Position numbers and translations under genes: made by a program. Shown here piece by piece: positions 8,382 to 21,767 of a DNA stretch of 64,000 nt (its first letter is position 1; each line of letters opens with the position of its first letter). This DNA comes from Corynebacterium jeikeium. Lineage in GTDB: Bacteria > Actinomycetota > Actinomycetes > Mycobacteriales > Mycobacteriaceae. The notes under the pieces are model-generated. The model did not search any database. It was not told the origin of the DNA and was given only the letters and a program-made list of their open reading frames with translations. The DNA lies in assembly GCF_000738175.1 (NCBI RefSeq), contig NZ_JFCH01000027.1, positions 39,667 through 103,666 of the forward strand, written 5' to 3'.

Positions 8382-9719
8382 GTGCGGTCTCCTCAAGCAA
8401 AGACCCACCAGCTTCCACAGACCTGGCGATTCGCTGTCGCAGTGTTCGCGTTTCTCACTGGCATTGCTCTGCTGCCGATCTTCGCCGTCAACGCGAACGC
8501 CGACGACGAAAGCAGAGTCGCCGGAGATTATGAAGCTGCAGGTACACCCGTCCAGCTATCCGACGATGCGACCGACGCGTTTTACCTGGGCGAGGGTTTG
8601 TACCAAAGCACCTTGCCCGGTTCCAGCAACAGCGGAGGTGATAGCGATGATAGGTGGTTCAACATCAGCATCCCTCAAGGGAGGAAAGCTGTGATCTCCG
8701 TCAATGCTGTTCCCCTGGGATCCGCTAAGGACGATTCAGCCTCATACGGCACCCGGGTGGGATATAAAAACGACTCGTGCAGTGACAAAGTCAGTGGTTA
8801 TTCCACTTCAAATAGCTGGCCCGATCCACCGGAGGCGGAAACTATAACAATTGTTCCAGAGGATGGCTGCGACCCGACGAAATATCGGGTGAATATCAGT
8901 TCTGCGGGTAGCAGCTTTGACGGCGAGCTCCCGGTGGAAATTGTCGTCGGCTTCCCGCCTATAGTCGATGGTGCCGAAGCCGGTCCGGAAAACGACCGAG
9001 AAACCCCGGATGGCGATGACAAGGACAAAGTCAAGGTGCCACACACCGACCCGAAGTCGACCCCTGGTGGCCTGTCTTATGACAAGGCGACTGAGATCAC
9101 CCCAGGCACCGTTTCTGACACCCTGGTTCCAGGCGAAACAAAGTTCTACCGCATGAATGTCGACTGGGGTCAGCGCCCCCTTGCAGAGGTGGAATTCGAT
9201 AAGAAGCAGACCGATGATTCCCGCCGTGGAAAAATCTTTGTCGCTTCTCCGCGACGTGTTCAAACGTCATATTCGTCTTCGGAATCACTGGATGAGGATC
9301 TTCCAGTTACCGCCCGCGCAGTAGGCACGCCCTATGTCTTCTTTCGCAATGGCGAAGGAAGCTCGTCCCAAGGCGATGCCAAGGAAGCTGGCCAGTGGTA
9401 CGTGATGGTCTCGCTTGATGGAAGCGGTGATAACGGCATGCAGTCCGAGGAAATCGAGTTTCGCCTGTCCACCGCCCTGGAAGGCGACAAGGTCGATGGA
9501 CCGGAATGGCGTCAACCCCTAGAGCCCGGTCCGGCACCAACCCTCGAGCCCACAAGCAACGAAAACAACAGCAATAGCAGCGAAAGTGCCAATAGCGCCA
9601 GCTCCGGAAACGAGAACACTTCCCAGAGCAACGCCGTGCTGTACGTTGGCCTCGGAATCCTGGCAATCATCCTGATCGCTGCTGTGGCGGTCTACTTCAC
9701 CGCCGTTCGCCGCCAGTAG
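8382..9719 (+). CDS. Secreted, membrane-anchored paralogue 1 (VWA domain missing)
   Basis: A 445-residue protein. An N-terminal signal peptide ends near AVNANA; a tail anchor helix (LYVGLGILAIILIAAVAVYF) is followed by basic TAVRRQ. Between them lie two beta-rich modules (one around FYLGEGLYQSTLP, one around VSDTLVPGETKFYRMNVDWG), each perhaps a PPC-like sandwich. An acidic/Ser/Asn-rich linker precedes the anchor. It is clearly homologous to the next two paralogues, but sequence from DDES runs straight to RVAGDYEAAGTP, so the VWA domain is absent. GTG 8382 is chosen because it aligns with the starts of both paralogues after the same ribosome-binding segment. The function is unknown. Confidence 0.85.
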   Translation: MRSPQAKTHQLPQTWRFAVAVFAFLTGIALLPIFAVNANADDESRVAGDYEAAGTPVQLSDDATDAFYLGEGLYQSTLPGSSNSGGDSDDRWFNISIPQGRKAVISVNAVPLGSAKDDSASYGTRVGYKNDSCSDKVSGYSTSNSWPDPPEAETITIVPEDGCDPTKYRVNISSAGSSFDGELPVEIVVGFPPIVDGAEAGPENDRETPDGDDKDKVKVPHTDPKSTPGGLSYDKATEITPGTVSDTLVPGETKFYRMNVDWGQRPLAEVEFDKKQTDDSRRGKIFVASPRRVQTSYSSSESLDEDLPVTARAVGTPYVFFRNGEGSSSQGDAKEAGQWYVMVSLDGSGDNGMQSEEIEFRLSTALEGDKVDGPEWRQPLEPGPAPTLEPTSNENNSNSSESANSASSGNENTSQSNAVLYVGLGILAIILIAAVAVYFTAVRRQ

Positions 9720-9731
9720 CGATTTTCCGCC

Positions 9732-9760
9732 AGTAGCGCTATGCCACCGGTGGCGCTACT
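9732..9760. terminator. Hairpin between convergent paralogue 1 and exonuclease genes
   Basis: agtagcgc / gcgctact arms (8 bp) flank a 13-base loop that itself contains the palindrome gccaccggtggc. It lies just after the paralogue 1 stop and covers the exonuclease stop, so it may end transcription in both directions. No T-run follows. Confidence 0.5.
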
Positions 9761-10430
9761 CCGCCAGTGGCCAGGCGGTGTTGACGGGCACGTCCCTGCC
9801 CTTCTTCTGGAACCATTCCTGCAGCCCCTTCTGGGACTCGTAGAACCAGGTGGCCTGGGAGAGCATCAGTTCATCTGCTGACATTTGTGTCACCTCGGGA
9901 TACTTGCGCGCCAGCATCCACGCCACACGGGCGGCGGCCACCGCATCCGCCGTCGCCTCGTGGGCATTGTCCAAGCTCACACCGTAGTGTTCGCACACAC
10001 TCTCCAAGGTGCGCTTGCCTTTGCGGTACTGGTCCTTCGCCCTATCAACAACATAGGGATCGAACACCGGCCCGTCGACGGTAAAGCTGGGCTCCAATGC
10101 CCGCAACACACTGAGGTCGTAGGCGGCGTTGTAGACGATCAATGTGGCTCCGGCGCGCCAGGCCTCCCGAATTCCTTCGATGGTTTTTGCCAGTACTTCG
10201 CCGTGGTCCTCGCCGTGTTCACGGGCGTATTCGGTAGTGATGCCATGCACATCAGAAGCCTGCTGCGGAATCTCCACGCCGGGATCGGCGAGCATCTCAA
10301 TGTCGTTCCGCTCGCGCCCCTTGATGGTCACGAGTGCGCTGGTGACGATACGAGCGGTCTTTGGGTCTACTCCAGTGGTTTCCAGGTCGAAGCTCAGCAT
10401 GTGTGCCGGATCAAAATGCGGTGCAGTCAT
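9756..10430 (-). CDS. DEDDh-type 3'-5' exonuclease (DnaQ/Pol III epsilon-like)
   Basis: A 224-residue protein. The Exo I motif is LSFDLETTGVD, Exo II is VYNAAYDLSVL, and Exo III is the HEATADAVAAARV segment with the catalytic His and last Asp. These four acidic residues bind two metals and remove nucleotides from a 3' end of DNA or RNA. It is a stand-alone domain with a C-terminal extension of ~40 residues. ATG 10430 is chosen over an upstream in-frame start because TAGAGT stands seven bases before it. The gene sits on the opposite strand between paralogues 1 and 2. Confidence 0.9.
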   Translation of the reverse strand: MTAPHFDPAHMLSFDLETTGVDPKTARIVTSALVTIKGRERNDIEMLADPGVEIPQQASDVHGITTEYAREHGEDHGEVLAKTIEGIREAWRAGATLIVYNAAYDLSVLRALEPSFTVDGPVFDPYVVDRAKDQYRKGKRTLESVCEHYGVSLDNAHEATADAVAAARVAWMLARKYPEVTQMSADELMLSQATWFYESQKGLQEWFQKKGRDVPVNTAWPLAE

Positions 10431-10437
10431 GTCGACC

Positions 10438-10443
10438 ACTCTA
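10438..10443 (-). promoter_or_regulatory. Candidate -10 box (TAGAGT) of the leaderless exonuclease gene
   Basis: TAGAGT, then seven bases, then ATG 10430. The hexamer is the same as at gatC. Confidence 0.5.
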
Positions 10444-10458
10444 TAACGAGCGCCGGAC

Positions 10459-10673
10459 ACCCCCTGAAGGCCCGAAAGAAAGAGTCCTTTTCCTGCGGAA
10501 TCTATCGATGTTCCCTAGGATTTCTACCCAGATTGGGAGATTTCTCACAGGAACTTTCCACGCATCGGGAACATTGCGTTGCCGTGAAGCGTCCCACTCC
10601 CGTAAGGAAAAATTCTCTCAGGCTAAGCCAGCAACTAAACGGCATATCCAAACCAGAAAGGCGCTGATTCCCC
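10459..10673 (+). promoter_or_regulatory. Control region of paralogue 2, related to that of paralogue 1
   Basis: It aligns with 8171-8381. The best conserved block is 10550-10583 (core gggaacattgcgt), matching 8292-8325. Just before the ATG is cagaaaggcgctgattcccc, whose aaagg is the likely ribosome-binding site, set rather far (about 11 bases) from the start. A short form of the same segment (gttgattcccc) precedes paralogue 3. Confidence 0.6.
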
Positions 10674-12653
10674 ATGCACGAAGTTAAATCTGCTCACCAG
10701 ATAAAAGTGAGACAAAAGCCTGGTACAGGGAGGCTTGCTGCGGCGGTGCTCGCTTTCCTCACCATCATGGCGCTGCTTCCGATCCTCGCAGTTAACGCCA
10801 ACGCCGAAGACAACGAAAACTCCGGTGACGCTGGTGGCGACGGCGATGGCAAGGTCGCCGTCGTTCTTGACGCCTCAGACTCCATGGCCGAAAAAGATGC
10901 TGGCAACGGTGAAACCCGCATGGACGCAGCCAAGAAGGCTGCCAACGACACGGTGAAAACTCTGGCCGACAAAGCCGAAACCACCGTCATCGCCTACGGC
11001 TCCAAGGAATCCAACGCCCCCGACAACCGCGAGAAGGGCTGCCAGGACATCACCACGCTGGCGCCCCTGGGCAAGAACAAGCCCGAGGATCTGGAAGGCA
11101 AGATCAACGAACTAGAACCCAAGGGTTACACCCCCATCGGCAACGCCATCAAAAAAGCCGCCGAAGAACTAGGCGACTCCGGCACGCGCAACATCATCCT
11201 CGTCTCCGACGGCATCGACACCTGCGCCCCACCACCAGTCTGCGACGTCGCCGAAGACATCGCCGGCGACGGCATCGACCTGGCCATCCACACCGTCGGA
11301 TTCAAAGTCGACGACAAAGCCCAAAAAGAACTCGAATGCATCTCCGACGTCTCCGGCGGCACCTACACCTCCGCAGACGACACCGAAGCACTCACCGAAG
11401 CACTCACCGACGCCGCCCAACGCGTCGCCGGAAACTACGAATCCGCAGGCACACCAGTCCAACTAGCCGACAACGCCACCGACGGGTTCTACCTCGGCGA
11501 AGGCCTCTACCAAAGCACACTGCCCTCCCCTAAGGGATCCAACAAGGACGGCGCCGACAAGTGGTTCAGCATCAGCGTCCCAGAAGGCAAGCAGGCACAG
11601 GTAACCGCAAACCTGGTTCCAGTTGGCTTCGAAGGCGGCGACCACATCTACTACAACATCAACGTTGAATATAAGAACGACAGCTGCAGCGACAAGGGCT
11701 CTGGCTACTTCGGAAGCTCTAATTGGCCCGGCCCGCCAGAGGCGGAGTCCGTCACTATCGACCCTGAAGAGGACTGCGATCCGACGAAGTATCGCGTGAA
11801 GCTGCACCACTCCGGCACCGAAATGGACCGTGACCTGCCCGTCGAGATCATGGTCGGGTTCGCGCCTCAGGTCGACGGCGCCGATGCCGGACCGGAGAAT
11901 GATCGCGAAACCCCGAAGGGCAAGGACAAAGACGAGGTCAAGGTGCCCAGCACCTCCCCGAAGCCGACCCCCGGCGGCACGTCGTACAACAACGCGACCG
12001 AGATCTCCCCGGGCACTGTGTCCGACACCCTGGTTCCCGGCGAGACGAAGTTCTACCGCATGAATGTCGACTGGGGCCAGCGCCCCATCGCGGAAGTCGA
12101 GTTCGACAAGAAAAACACGGACGATTCCCGTAACGGCGACATTTACGTAGCGTCGCCGCGTCGCGAAGTCACGTCTGAGCAGACAATTCGGACCCTCGAC
12201 AAGGATGTCCCCACCACCGCACGTGCTGTGAGTACGCCGTATGTCTTCTACCGCAACCGTGAAGAAAACGTGGCGCATCAGGAAGCTTCGGACGCTGGCC
12301 AGTGGTACGTCATGGTCACCCTCGAGGGCTACAAAGACAACGGAAAGCAAGCTAAGGACATCGAATTCCGCCTGTCCACCGCAGTGGAAGGCAACAAGGT
12401 CGATGGACCGGAGTGGCGTCAAACCCTAGAGCCCGGACCGGAGCCTACCCCCGAGCCGCCAGGAACCAACGACGACGGCAACGACGGCCAGGAGAACAAC
12501 GGAAACTCCAACGACGATGAGTCCAATGTCCAGGCCAAGGACATCGACAATGCTTCCCAGAGCAACACGATCCTGTACATCGGTCTGGGTGTCCTAGTCC
12601 TCATCCTGCTCGCTGCGGTGGCCGTCTACTTCACCGCCGTTCGCCGCAAGTAA
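10674..12653 (+). CDS. Secreted, membrane-anchored VWA-domain protein (paralogue 2, intact MIDAS)
   Basis: A 659-residue protein: signal peptide to about residue 44 (AVNANA), VWA domain at about 60-250, two beta-rich modules at about 255-420 and 420-585, a Pro/Glu/Asn/Asp-rich linker, a C-terminal helix and the basic tail AVRRK. The metal-ion adhesion site is complete: Asp66-x-Ser68-x-Ser70 (DASDS), Thr153 (GYTPIGNA) and Asp179 (VSDG). Paired cysteines at 123, 184 and 190 may form extracytoplasmic disulfides. It should be displayed outside the membrane and bind a protein partner through a divalent metal. There is no sortase motif. Paralogue 3 follows after 42 bases, so the two are probably co-transcribed. 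The partner is unknown. Confidence 0.9.
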   Translation: MHEVKSAHQIKVRQKPGTGRLAAAVLAFLTIMALLPILAVNANAEDNENSGDAGGDGDGKVAVVLDASDSMAEKDAGNGETRMDAAKKAANDTVKTLADKAETTVIAYGSKESNAPDNREKGCQDITTLAPLGKNKPEDLEGKINELEPKGYTPIGNAIKKAAEELGDSGTRNIILVSDGIDTCAPPPVCDVAEDIAGDGIDLAIHTVGFKVDDKAQKELECISDVSGGTYTSADDTEALTEALTDAAQRVAGNYESAGTPVQLADNATDGFYLGEGLYQSTLPSPKGSNKDGADKWFSISVPEGKQAQVTANLVPVGFEGGDHIYYNINVEYKNDSCSDKGSGYFGSSNWPGPPEAESVTIDPEEDCDPTKYRVKLHHSGTEMDRDLPVEIMVGFAPQVDGADAGPENDRETPKGKDKDEVKVPSTSPKPTPGGTSYNNATEISPGTVSDTLVPGETKFYRMNVDWGQRPIAEVEFDKKNTDDSRNGDIYVASPRREVTSEQTIRTLDKDVPTTARAVSTPYVFYRNREENVAHQEASDAGQWYVMVTLEGYKDNGKQAKDIEFRLSTAVEGNKVDGPEWRQTLEPGPEPTPEPPGTNDDGNDGQENNGNSNDDESNVQAKDIDNASQSNTILYIGLGVLVLILLAAVAVYFTAVRRK

Positions 12654-12695
12654 CAGCACCCCCGCAAAGCCGGAACTAGAGAGGGTTGATTCCCC

Positions 12696-16767
<4,072 letters not shown>

Positions 16768-16830
16768 ACACAGAGTTCTTGTGCAGGCCACGAACAACAC
16801 AGACCGAACAGATGCGAAAGGTAGAAACGA

Positions 16831-17661
16831 ATGACTGAAACTTCAGCTCTTTCCCTCCCGGAGATCGGGCTCGGCACCTACAAGATGCAGGGCCAGGCGG
16901 GCGCGGACTCCGTGGCTGCGGGCATCCGCGCGGGCTACCGTCTGATCGACACGGCCTACAACTACGAAAACGAAGGCGCGGTGGGCGCGGGCGTCCGCGC
17001 TGCGACCGGCGCCGGCGGGATCCGCCGCGACGAGGTGATCGTCACCTCCAAGCTGCCCGGCCGTTATCAGCGGCACGACGACGCTGTCGCCTCCGTCGAG
17101 GAATCCCTCTTCCGTTTGGGGCTGGATCGCATCGACCTGCACCTCATCCACTGGCCGAATCCCAAGCAGGGCCACTACGTCGAAGCCTTCGAAACGCTGC
17201 TGGAGCTGCGCGAACGCGGGCTGATCCGCCACGTGGGTGTGTGCAACTTCCTGCCCGAGCACCTGGAGGCCGTCCACGCCGCTACTGGCGAGTACCCGGT
17301 GGTCAACCAGATCGAGCTGCACCCGCACTTCCCGCAGGCCGAGGCCGTCGCGGCCCACCGCGAGCTGGGCATCGTGACGCAGGCCTGGTCGCCGCTGTTG
17401 CGCGGCGCGGTTCTGGAGGAGCCGGTCATTGCCGAGATTGCTGACGCCCACTCCGCAACCCCCGGGCAGGTCGTCCTCGCGTGGCACCGCGGCCGCGGGG
17501 TGTTGGCGATCCCGAAGGCTGCCTCAGAGGATCGGCAGCGCGAAAACTTGGACTCCCTGAACGTGACGCTGAGTGACGCGGAGATCGAGGCCATCACGGC
17601 GCTGGGCCGCCCGGACGGGCGCCGGAAGAACCAGGATCCGGCGGTCTACGAGGAGTTCTAG
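16831..17661 (+). CDS. Aldo/keto reductase (AKR5-like)
   Basis: A 276-residue (beta/alpha)8 oxidoreductase using NADPH to reduce carbonyl compounds. The catalytic tetrad is visible: Asp and Tyr in LIDTAYNYENE, Lys in VTSKLPG and His in HLIHWPNP. The coenzyme-binding end reads LAIPKAASEDRQRENL. Length and motifs match the 2,5-diketo-D-gluconate reductase group, but the physiological substrate is unknown. A good ribosome-binding site (gaaagg) precedes ATG 16831, so this gene has a true leader, unlike many neighbours. Confidence 0.92.
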   Translation: MTETSALSLPEIGLGTYKMQGQAGADSVAAGIRAGYRLIDTAYNYENEGAVGAGVRAATGAGGIRRDEVIVTSKLPGRYQRHDDAVASVEESLFRLGLDRIDLHLIHWPNPKQGHYVEAFETLLELRERGLIRHVGVCNFLPEHLEAVHAATGEYPVVNQIELHPHFPQAEAVAAHRELGIVTQAWSPLLRGAVLEEPVIAEIADAHSATPGQVVLAWHRGRGVLAIPKAASEDRQRENLDSLNVTLSDAEIEAITALGRPDGRRKNQDPAVYEEF

Positions 17662-17756
17662 CGCTGCCGCATGCGCCGCGCTCAGTCGCGCTCAGCGTTG
17701 CACACCCGCGCTCAGGCGCGCCGCGGGTTCGCGCTAGAGCAGCACCAGTTGCACTA

Positions 17757-18872
17757 TCAATTGCGCCAGAGAAGCGCCGCCGCGTGGCGCGCCCGCGCCG
17801 CAGCCACGGAGGCCTGCGCGGCGGTGCGCTTGCCCTCGGGCACCACGATGTCCACCAGCCCCGGCAGTTCGTCGGCTGGCAGCGTCCACTGCTCCCACTG
17901 GCGCAGAACGGCGCGGGCGATGTCGCCCGCGGCGGCCTCCACGTCGGCCCCGCTGACGTCCTCGGCAGAGGCGCCGACACTCTCCCCACCGGCTGGCTCC
18001 GGATGCCCGACAGCATGCCCTCGACCGCCGGCAGTCTCCCTGCCAACCGGCGGCGCCGCCTGGGGCACCGCCCAGCCAATCCCCTGGCCACGTCCAATCA
18101 TCCCGCCGACCAGGTCCTTTCCGCTGGTTGTCCGCAACTGATCCGCGGGCACCACGATGCGATGGAAGCCGGGCGCGTGCGAGAGGGCGTCATCGATAAA
18201 AGACCCCGTGTCCAGCACCACTGGGCGCGCGACCTGCTGCTGGAAGCGCTGCCACACCCCGTAAATGAACTCGCGGTCGACGGCGGGGATCGTATCGAAG
18301 CGGGTGGCACCGGGTAGGCCGCCCATGACCTCGCGGACGCGCGGCTCGTGGAGCGCAATGATGACTTCGCAGCCGAGCGCCGCCGACAGTGCGCCGGCGA
18401 TCTGCTCCACGCCGAAACCCAGGTGCAGGGCGCAGTCCTTAAACGCCGGGCGGTCGCGCAAAACTGGGTGGCCGCGGAACTCCACGTCCGCGCCGAAAGT
18501 CCACGGGCCGGTGACGTGCAGCATCAGCCGCTCTGCCTTGCCCGTCAGCAGCTCCTCGGCAGCATCCGTGGCCTCGCGTACCCAGCCGTCCATGCGCCGG
18601 GATTCTAGGCTCGGGTGGGCAGTCAGCTCCCAGCCACGGGGATTAGCGCGGATCGGAACTTGCGCGAAGCTGGCCGTCACCGCAGTGAGATCCCCCGCCC
18701 GCCCGCAGCGAGGGAACGACAAGACCGGCGGCACGCCTGTGTCCTCGTCCACGTCGCACGTGCGAGTCAGCGCCGACTGGATCGCGGCGCGGACCTCCGC
18801 GTGATCCGTGACGGTGTTCTCCCACCACCCCAGGCGCCCGATCGGCACCGGCTGCACGGTGTTGCCTGCCAT
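17757..18872 (-). CDS. MetE-like (methionine synthase II C-terminal domain) conserved protein
   Basis: A 371-residue protein resembling the C-terminal barrel of cobalamin-independent methionine synthase but much shorter than MetE (~750 residues). Family-like stretches are GNTVQPVPIGRLGWW at the start, HVTGPWTF and a barrel-strand series ending in VVLDTGSF. The usual MetE zinc ligands could not be placed with confidence. Position directly after mnmA and next to ligA matches M. tuberculosis Rv3015c, an uncharacterised relative. A low-complexity Gly/Ala insertion (residues ~285-325) is unusual. ATG 18872 lies seven bases after the mnmA stop, so it is probably translated from the same mRNA. The reaction is unknown. 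Confidence 0.75.
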   Translation of the reverse strand: MAGNTVQPVPIGRLGWWENTVTDHAEVRAAIQSALTRTCDVDEDTGVPPVLSFPRCGRAGDLTAVTASFAQVPIRANPRGWELTAHPSLESRRMDGWVREATDAAEELLTGKAERLMLHVTGPWTFGADVEFRGHPVLRDRPAFKDCALHLGFGVEQIAGALSAALGCEVIIALHEPRVREVMGGLPGATRFDTIPAVDREFIYGVWQRFQQQVARPVVLDTGSFIDDALSHAPGFHRIVVPADQLRTTSGKDLVGGMIGRGQGIGWAVPQAAPPVGRETAGGRGHAVGHPEPAGGESVGASAEDVSGADVEAAAGDIARAVLRQWEQWTLPADELPGLVDIVVPEGKRTAAQASVAAARARHAAALLWRN

Positions 18873-18879
18873 CGCCGTG

Positions 18880-20103
18880 CTACGCCTCTGCTGGCGTTGC
18901 GCGCTCACCTGCGCTGCCAGCGGCTTCGGCATTAGCCGCGCTATCCCGCAGTGCAGGGCCACCCGCATCGCTCCACGGCGCAGTAGCGCGGATGGTGCCG
19001 CTGCCGAGCAGGATATCGCCATCGGCGTCCGGCTGGTAGATCACGGCGGCCTGACCGCGCGCCACGCCCTGCAACGGCTCGTGCAGGTCTAGCTCCAGGC
19101 GCCACGGGCTCTCGCCCTCCTTCTTGACGCGCCCCGCCGGCGTGGTTTCTTCCGGGTCGTCCACCAGTCGCGCAGTGGCGGGCACTACCCCACCGTGGGC
19201 GCGCACCTGCACTTCGCATTCAAACTCGCGGCCGTGCACGGCAGGGTCCAGGCGCTTCAGTCGATCGGCCGTGATCGCTCCGATGCGGAGATCGTCGCGC
19301 TGACCGATGGTCACGGTGCCCGTGGCGGCGTCAATATCCGTCACATAGCGCGGCTTGCCATCCAGCCCCTCGCGTGGCAGCCCCAGCCCCTTGCGCTGGC
19401 CGATGGTGAAGCCGTACACGCCGTCGTGTTCGGCAACAGTCGAGCCGTCCTGGTCCTTCATCAACCCCGGCCGCAGGCCGATCTGCTTGCCCAGAAAAGC
19501 CTGCGTCTGCCCGTCGGGGATGAAGCAGATGTCGTGGGAATCCGGCTTGGAGGCCACACCGAAGCCGCGGTCCTTCGCCTCCTCGCGGATCTCCGGCTTG
19601 ATCGTGTCGCCAACCGGGAACATGCAGTGCGCCAGCTGCTCGTCGGTCAGCACGCCCAGCACGTACGACTGGTCCTTGTTGGCGTCCACGCCGCGGCGCA
19701 TCACGCCATCGTGCAGGCGGGCGTAGTGCCCGGTCACCACGGCATCGAATCCCAGCGCGATGGAACGGTCCAGCAGCGCCTCGAACTTGATCTTCTCGTT
19801 GCAGCGCAGGCACGGGTTCGGGGTCTCGCCGATGGCGTAGGAATCCACGAAGTCGTCGATCACGTCGGCCTTGAAGCGATCGGAAAAGTCCCACACGTAG
19901 AAAGGGATCCCCAGCTTGTCGGCCACGCGGCGTGCGTCCGCGGAGTCCTCCAGGGAGCAGCACCCGCGCGAGCCCGCCCGCACAGCCTCGGGAGACTGGG
20001 ACAGCGCCAGGTGTACGCCGATCACTTCGTGTCCGGCCTCGAGCGCTCGGGAGGCCGCCACGGCGGAATCCACACCGCCACTCATTGCTGCTACTACTCG
20101 CAT
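18880..20103 (-). CDS. mnmA: tRNA-specific 2-thiouridylase
   Basis: A 407-residue enzyme that thiolates U34 of tRNA(Lys), tRNA(Glu) and tRNA(Gln). The ATP pyrophosphatase loop is MSGGVDS, and the two catalytic cysteines are in NPCLRC and HDICF. The tail after [17 protein letters not shown] is a longer than usual Ala/Gly/Ser-rich end. It lies downstream of a cysteine desulfurase gene on the same strand, which fits because the desulfurase supplies the persulfide sulfur. ATG 20103 is preferred to GTG 20112 on family N-terminus ([10 protein letters not shown]) and the agggtg ribosome-binding site. Confidence 0.97.
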   Translation of the reverse strand: MRVVAAMSGGVDSAVAASRALEAGHEVIGVHLALSQSPEAVRAGSRGCCSLEDSADARRVADKLGIPFYVWDFSDRFKADVIDDFVDSYAIGETPNPCLRCNEKIKFEALLDRSIALGFDAVVTGHYARLHDGVMRRGVDANKDQSYVLGVLTDEQLAHCMFPVGDTIKPEIREEAKDRGFGVASKPDSHDICFIPDGQTQAFLGKQIGLRPGLMKDQDGSTVAEHDGVYGFTIGQRKGLGLPREGLDGKPRYVTDIDAATGTVTIGQRDDLRIGAITADRLKRLDPAVHGREFECEVQVRAHGGVVPATARLVDDPEETTPAGRVKKEGESPWRLELDLHEPLQGVARGQAAVIYQPDADGDILLGSGTIRATAPWSDAGGPALRDSAANAEAAGSAGERATPAEA

Positions 20104-20171
20104 GTTTGGCACCCTACTCGGGTATCGGCCTCTTAGGCCATTCCGCTGAGCTATTCAGCTAGCCCACCCAG

Positions 20172-21416
20172 CTAGGCCATTCCGGCGGCGCGGGCCTGCT
20201 CGACCACGCGCGGCAGGATGCCCGCCAGGTACTCGACCTGGTCGTCGGTGATGTCCGCGCCCAGGGTTAGCCGCAGCGCTCCCCTTGCCACGTCCACTGG
20301 CACGCCCATGGCGGTCAGCACGTGGCTGGCGCGGTTCACCCCGGCGCTGCAGGCGGAGCCCGTCGATGCGTCCACCCCGGCGGCGTCCAAAAGCATGATC
20401 AGTGAGTCGCCCTCCGCGCCGGGGAAGCTCATGTGCAGGTGCCCGGGCAGCGCACCGACCTCGGGGGTCCAGATCCGCACGCCGTCGATGCCCTGCGCCG
20501 CCGCCCGTAGCCTCTCGCGCGCCACGCGCATTCTGGCGGTTGCTTGTTCTAGTTCTTTAATTGATGACGCCAACGCCGCCGCACATCCCACCGCACCCTG
20601 TACGTTCACGGTGCCGGAGCGGAGCTTTCGCTCCTGGCCGCCTCCGCGCACGGGGCTTAAGATGTCCGCGTCCCGGCGGGCGAGCAGCAGTCCCGTGTTC
20701 TTCGGGCCGCCGAACTTGTGAGCGCTGGCGGCGAGCGTGGTGGCGCCGAGGGCGTGGAAGTCGACGGGGATGTGGCCGACGGCTTGCACCGCATCGGTGT
20801 GGAAGGGCACGCCGTTATTGCGAGCAAAGCTGGCGAGCGTCTCCACCGGCTGGATCGCGCCTGTTTCGTTATTGGCCCACATGCAGGTCAGCAGCGCGAG
20901 GTCGCTAGGCGCGTCCGCGCCGTTTTCTAGACCGGCGATCCAGTCTTCGTCACGGATGCGGCCGGCGGCGTCTGTAGGAAGGACCGCACGGTCAAAGCCC
21001 AGATCGAGCGGCCCGGCCGTGAGCCAGTCGACGGACTCGACCACGGCGGGGTGTTCGATGTCGGAGCTGGCGATCACATGCGCGCCCCGGTGAGCCTTCG
21101 AACCAAACGCGAGACCCTGGATGGCGATGTTGTCGGCCTCCGTGCCAGAGCCGGTGAAGATCACCTCTGCTGCATCCGCGCCGAGGAGTTCGGCGATCTG
21201 CTCGCGGGCGTCCTCTAGGCTGCGGCGGGCATCGCGGCCGGTCTTGTACTGGCCAGCGGGGTTCAGCAGCTCCGCGGCGCGCTCCATCGCTTCCTGCGCT
21301 TCGGGGCGCAGAGCTTGAGACGCCGCGTTGTCCACGTACAGGCGCCCCCGCGCGCCCGCTGCACCAGTCGGCGATCCTGGCACTGGGCTCTTCGCTGCGT
21401 GGTTGGTCTTGTTCAC
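20172..21416 (-). CDS. Cysteine desulfurase (NifS/IscS-like)
   Basis: A 414-residue class V aminotransferase-fold PLP enzyme that removes sulfur from cysteine. The PLP lysine is in SAHKFGGPKNTG, the PLP-contacting His in SSDIEHPAV and the active cysteine in STGSACSAGVN. Its place immediately before mnmA suggests it donates sulfur for tRNA 2-thiolation (a role inferred from context; it may also serve Fe-S assembly). The first ~25 residues are a variable Pro/Gly/Ala segment. The start is GTG 21416, with TAGGGT six bases upstream. Confidence 0.93.
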   Translation of the reverse strand: MNKTNHAAKSPVPGSPTGAAGARGRLYVDNAASQALRPEAQEAMERAAELLNPAGQYKTGRDARRSLEDAREQIAELLGADAAEVIFTGSGTEADNIAIQGLAFGSKAHRGAHVIASSDIEHPAVVESVDWLTAGPLDLGFDRAVLPTDAAGRIRDEDWIAGLENGADAPSDLALLTCMWANNETGAIQPVETLASFARNNGVPFHTDAVQAVGHIPVDFHALGATTLAASAHKFGGPKNTGLLLARRDADILSPVRGGGQERKLRSGTVNVQGAVGCAAALASSIKELEQATARMRVARERLRAAAQGIDGVRIWTPEVGALPGHLHMSFPGAEGDSLIMLLDAAGVDASTGSACSAGVNRASHVLTAMGVPVDVARGALRLTLGADITDDQVEYLAGILPRVVEQARAAGMA

Positions 21417-21422
21417 GCCCCT

Positions 21423-21428
21423 ACCCTA
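21423..21428 (-). promoter_or_regulatory. Candidate -10 box (TAGGGT), leaderless cysteine desulfurase gene
   Basis: TAGGGT, then six bases, then GTG 21416. The intervening aggggc could also be read as a very close ribosome-binding site, so this is less certain than the others. Confidence 0.4.
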
Positions 21429-21518
21429 CTTCTTGGGCATCGCACACCGCGCACGGGACCGCTGCCTCTTGATACCCTTCAAGTACTCAGAGCTGATCCG
21501 CGACAGGAGTAATCGCAC

Positions 21519-21725
21519 ATGGGTCACGCAGAGTGCCTATTGATGGTACTGATCGCGCTTCTTGTCCTTGCGGTTCCTGGCCTTCTCATCGCGATCATCT
21601 ATATGCTTCGGAAGAACAAGAAGGACACAGTCACAGTCACGGACACAGCCACAGTCACAGTCACGGACACAGCCGGATCCAGAGATCTCAGGTCTAACAC
21701 TTCTAACAAGCCCACCGAGATCTAA
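21519..21725 (+). CDS. Small single-helix membrane protein with a TVTVTD repeat
   Basis: A 68-residue protein of unknown function: one strongly hydrophobic helix (LLMVLIALLVLAVPGLLIAI), a basic RKNKK stop-transfer, then DTVTVTDTATVTVTDTAG. The repeat is coded by two exact copies of a 24-base unit. A good ribosome-binding site (caggag, 9 bases from ATG) supports it being real. The charge pattern predicts an outside N-terminus and a short cytoplasmic tail. The AAA ATPase gene begins 42 bases downstream but appears to have its own promoter. No family recognised. Confidence 0.6.
   Translation: MGHAECLLMVLIALLVLAVPGLLIAIIYMLRKNKKDTVTVTDTATVTVTDTAGSRDLRSNTSNKPTEI
21628..21675 (+). repeat. Two tandem copies of a 24-bp unit inside the small membrane protein gene
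   Basis: The unit acagtcacagtcacggacac plus agcc occurs twice in tandem, each itself built of shorter acagtc/acggac elements. It is a multiple of three, so copy-number change would alter tail length without frameshift. Confidence 0.65.
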
Positions 21726-21754
21726 CAGATCTAACAAAAACGCCAAGCTTTCAC

Positions 21755-21760
21755 TATGGT
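21755..21760 (+). promoter_or_regulatory. Candidate -10 box (TATGGT) of the leaderless AAA ATPase gene
   Basis: TATGGT, then seven bases, then ATG 21768; the same hexamer and spacing as the Nudix gene at 1331. Confidence 0.5.
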
Positions 21761-21767
21761 GTGAGAC

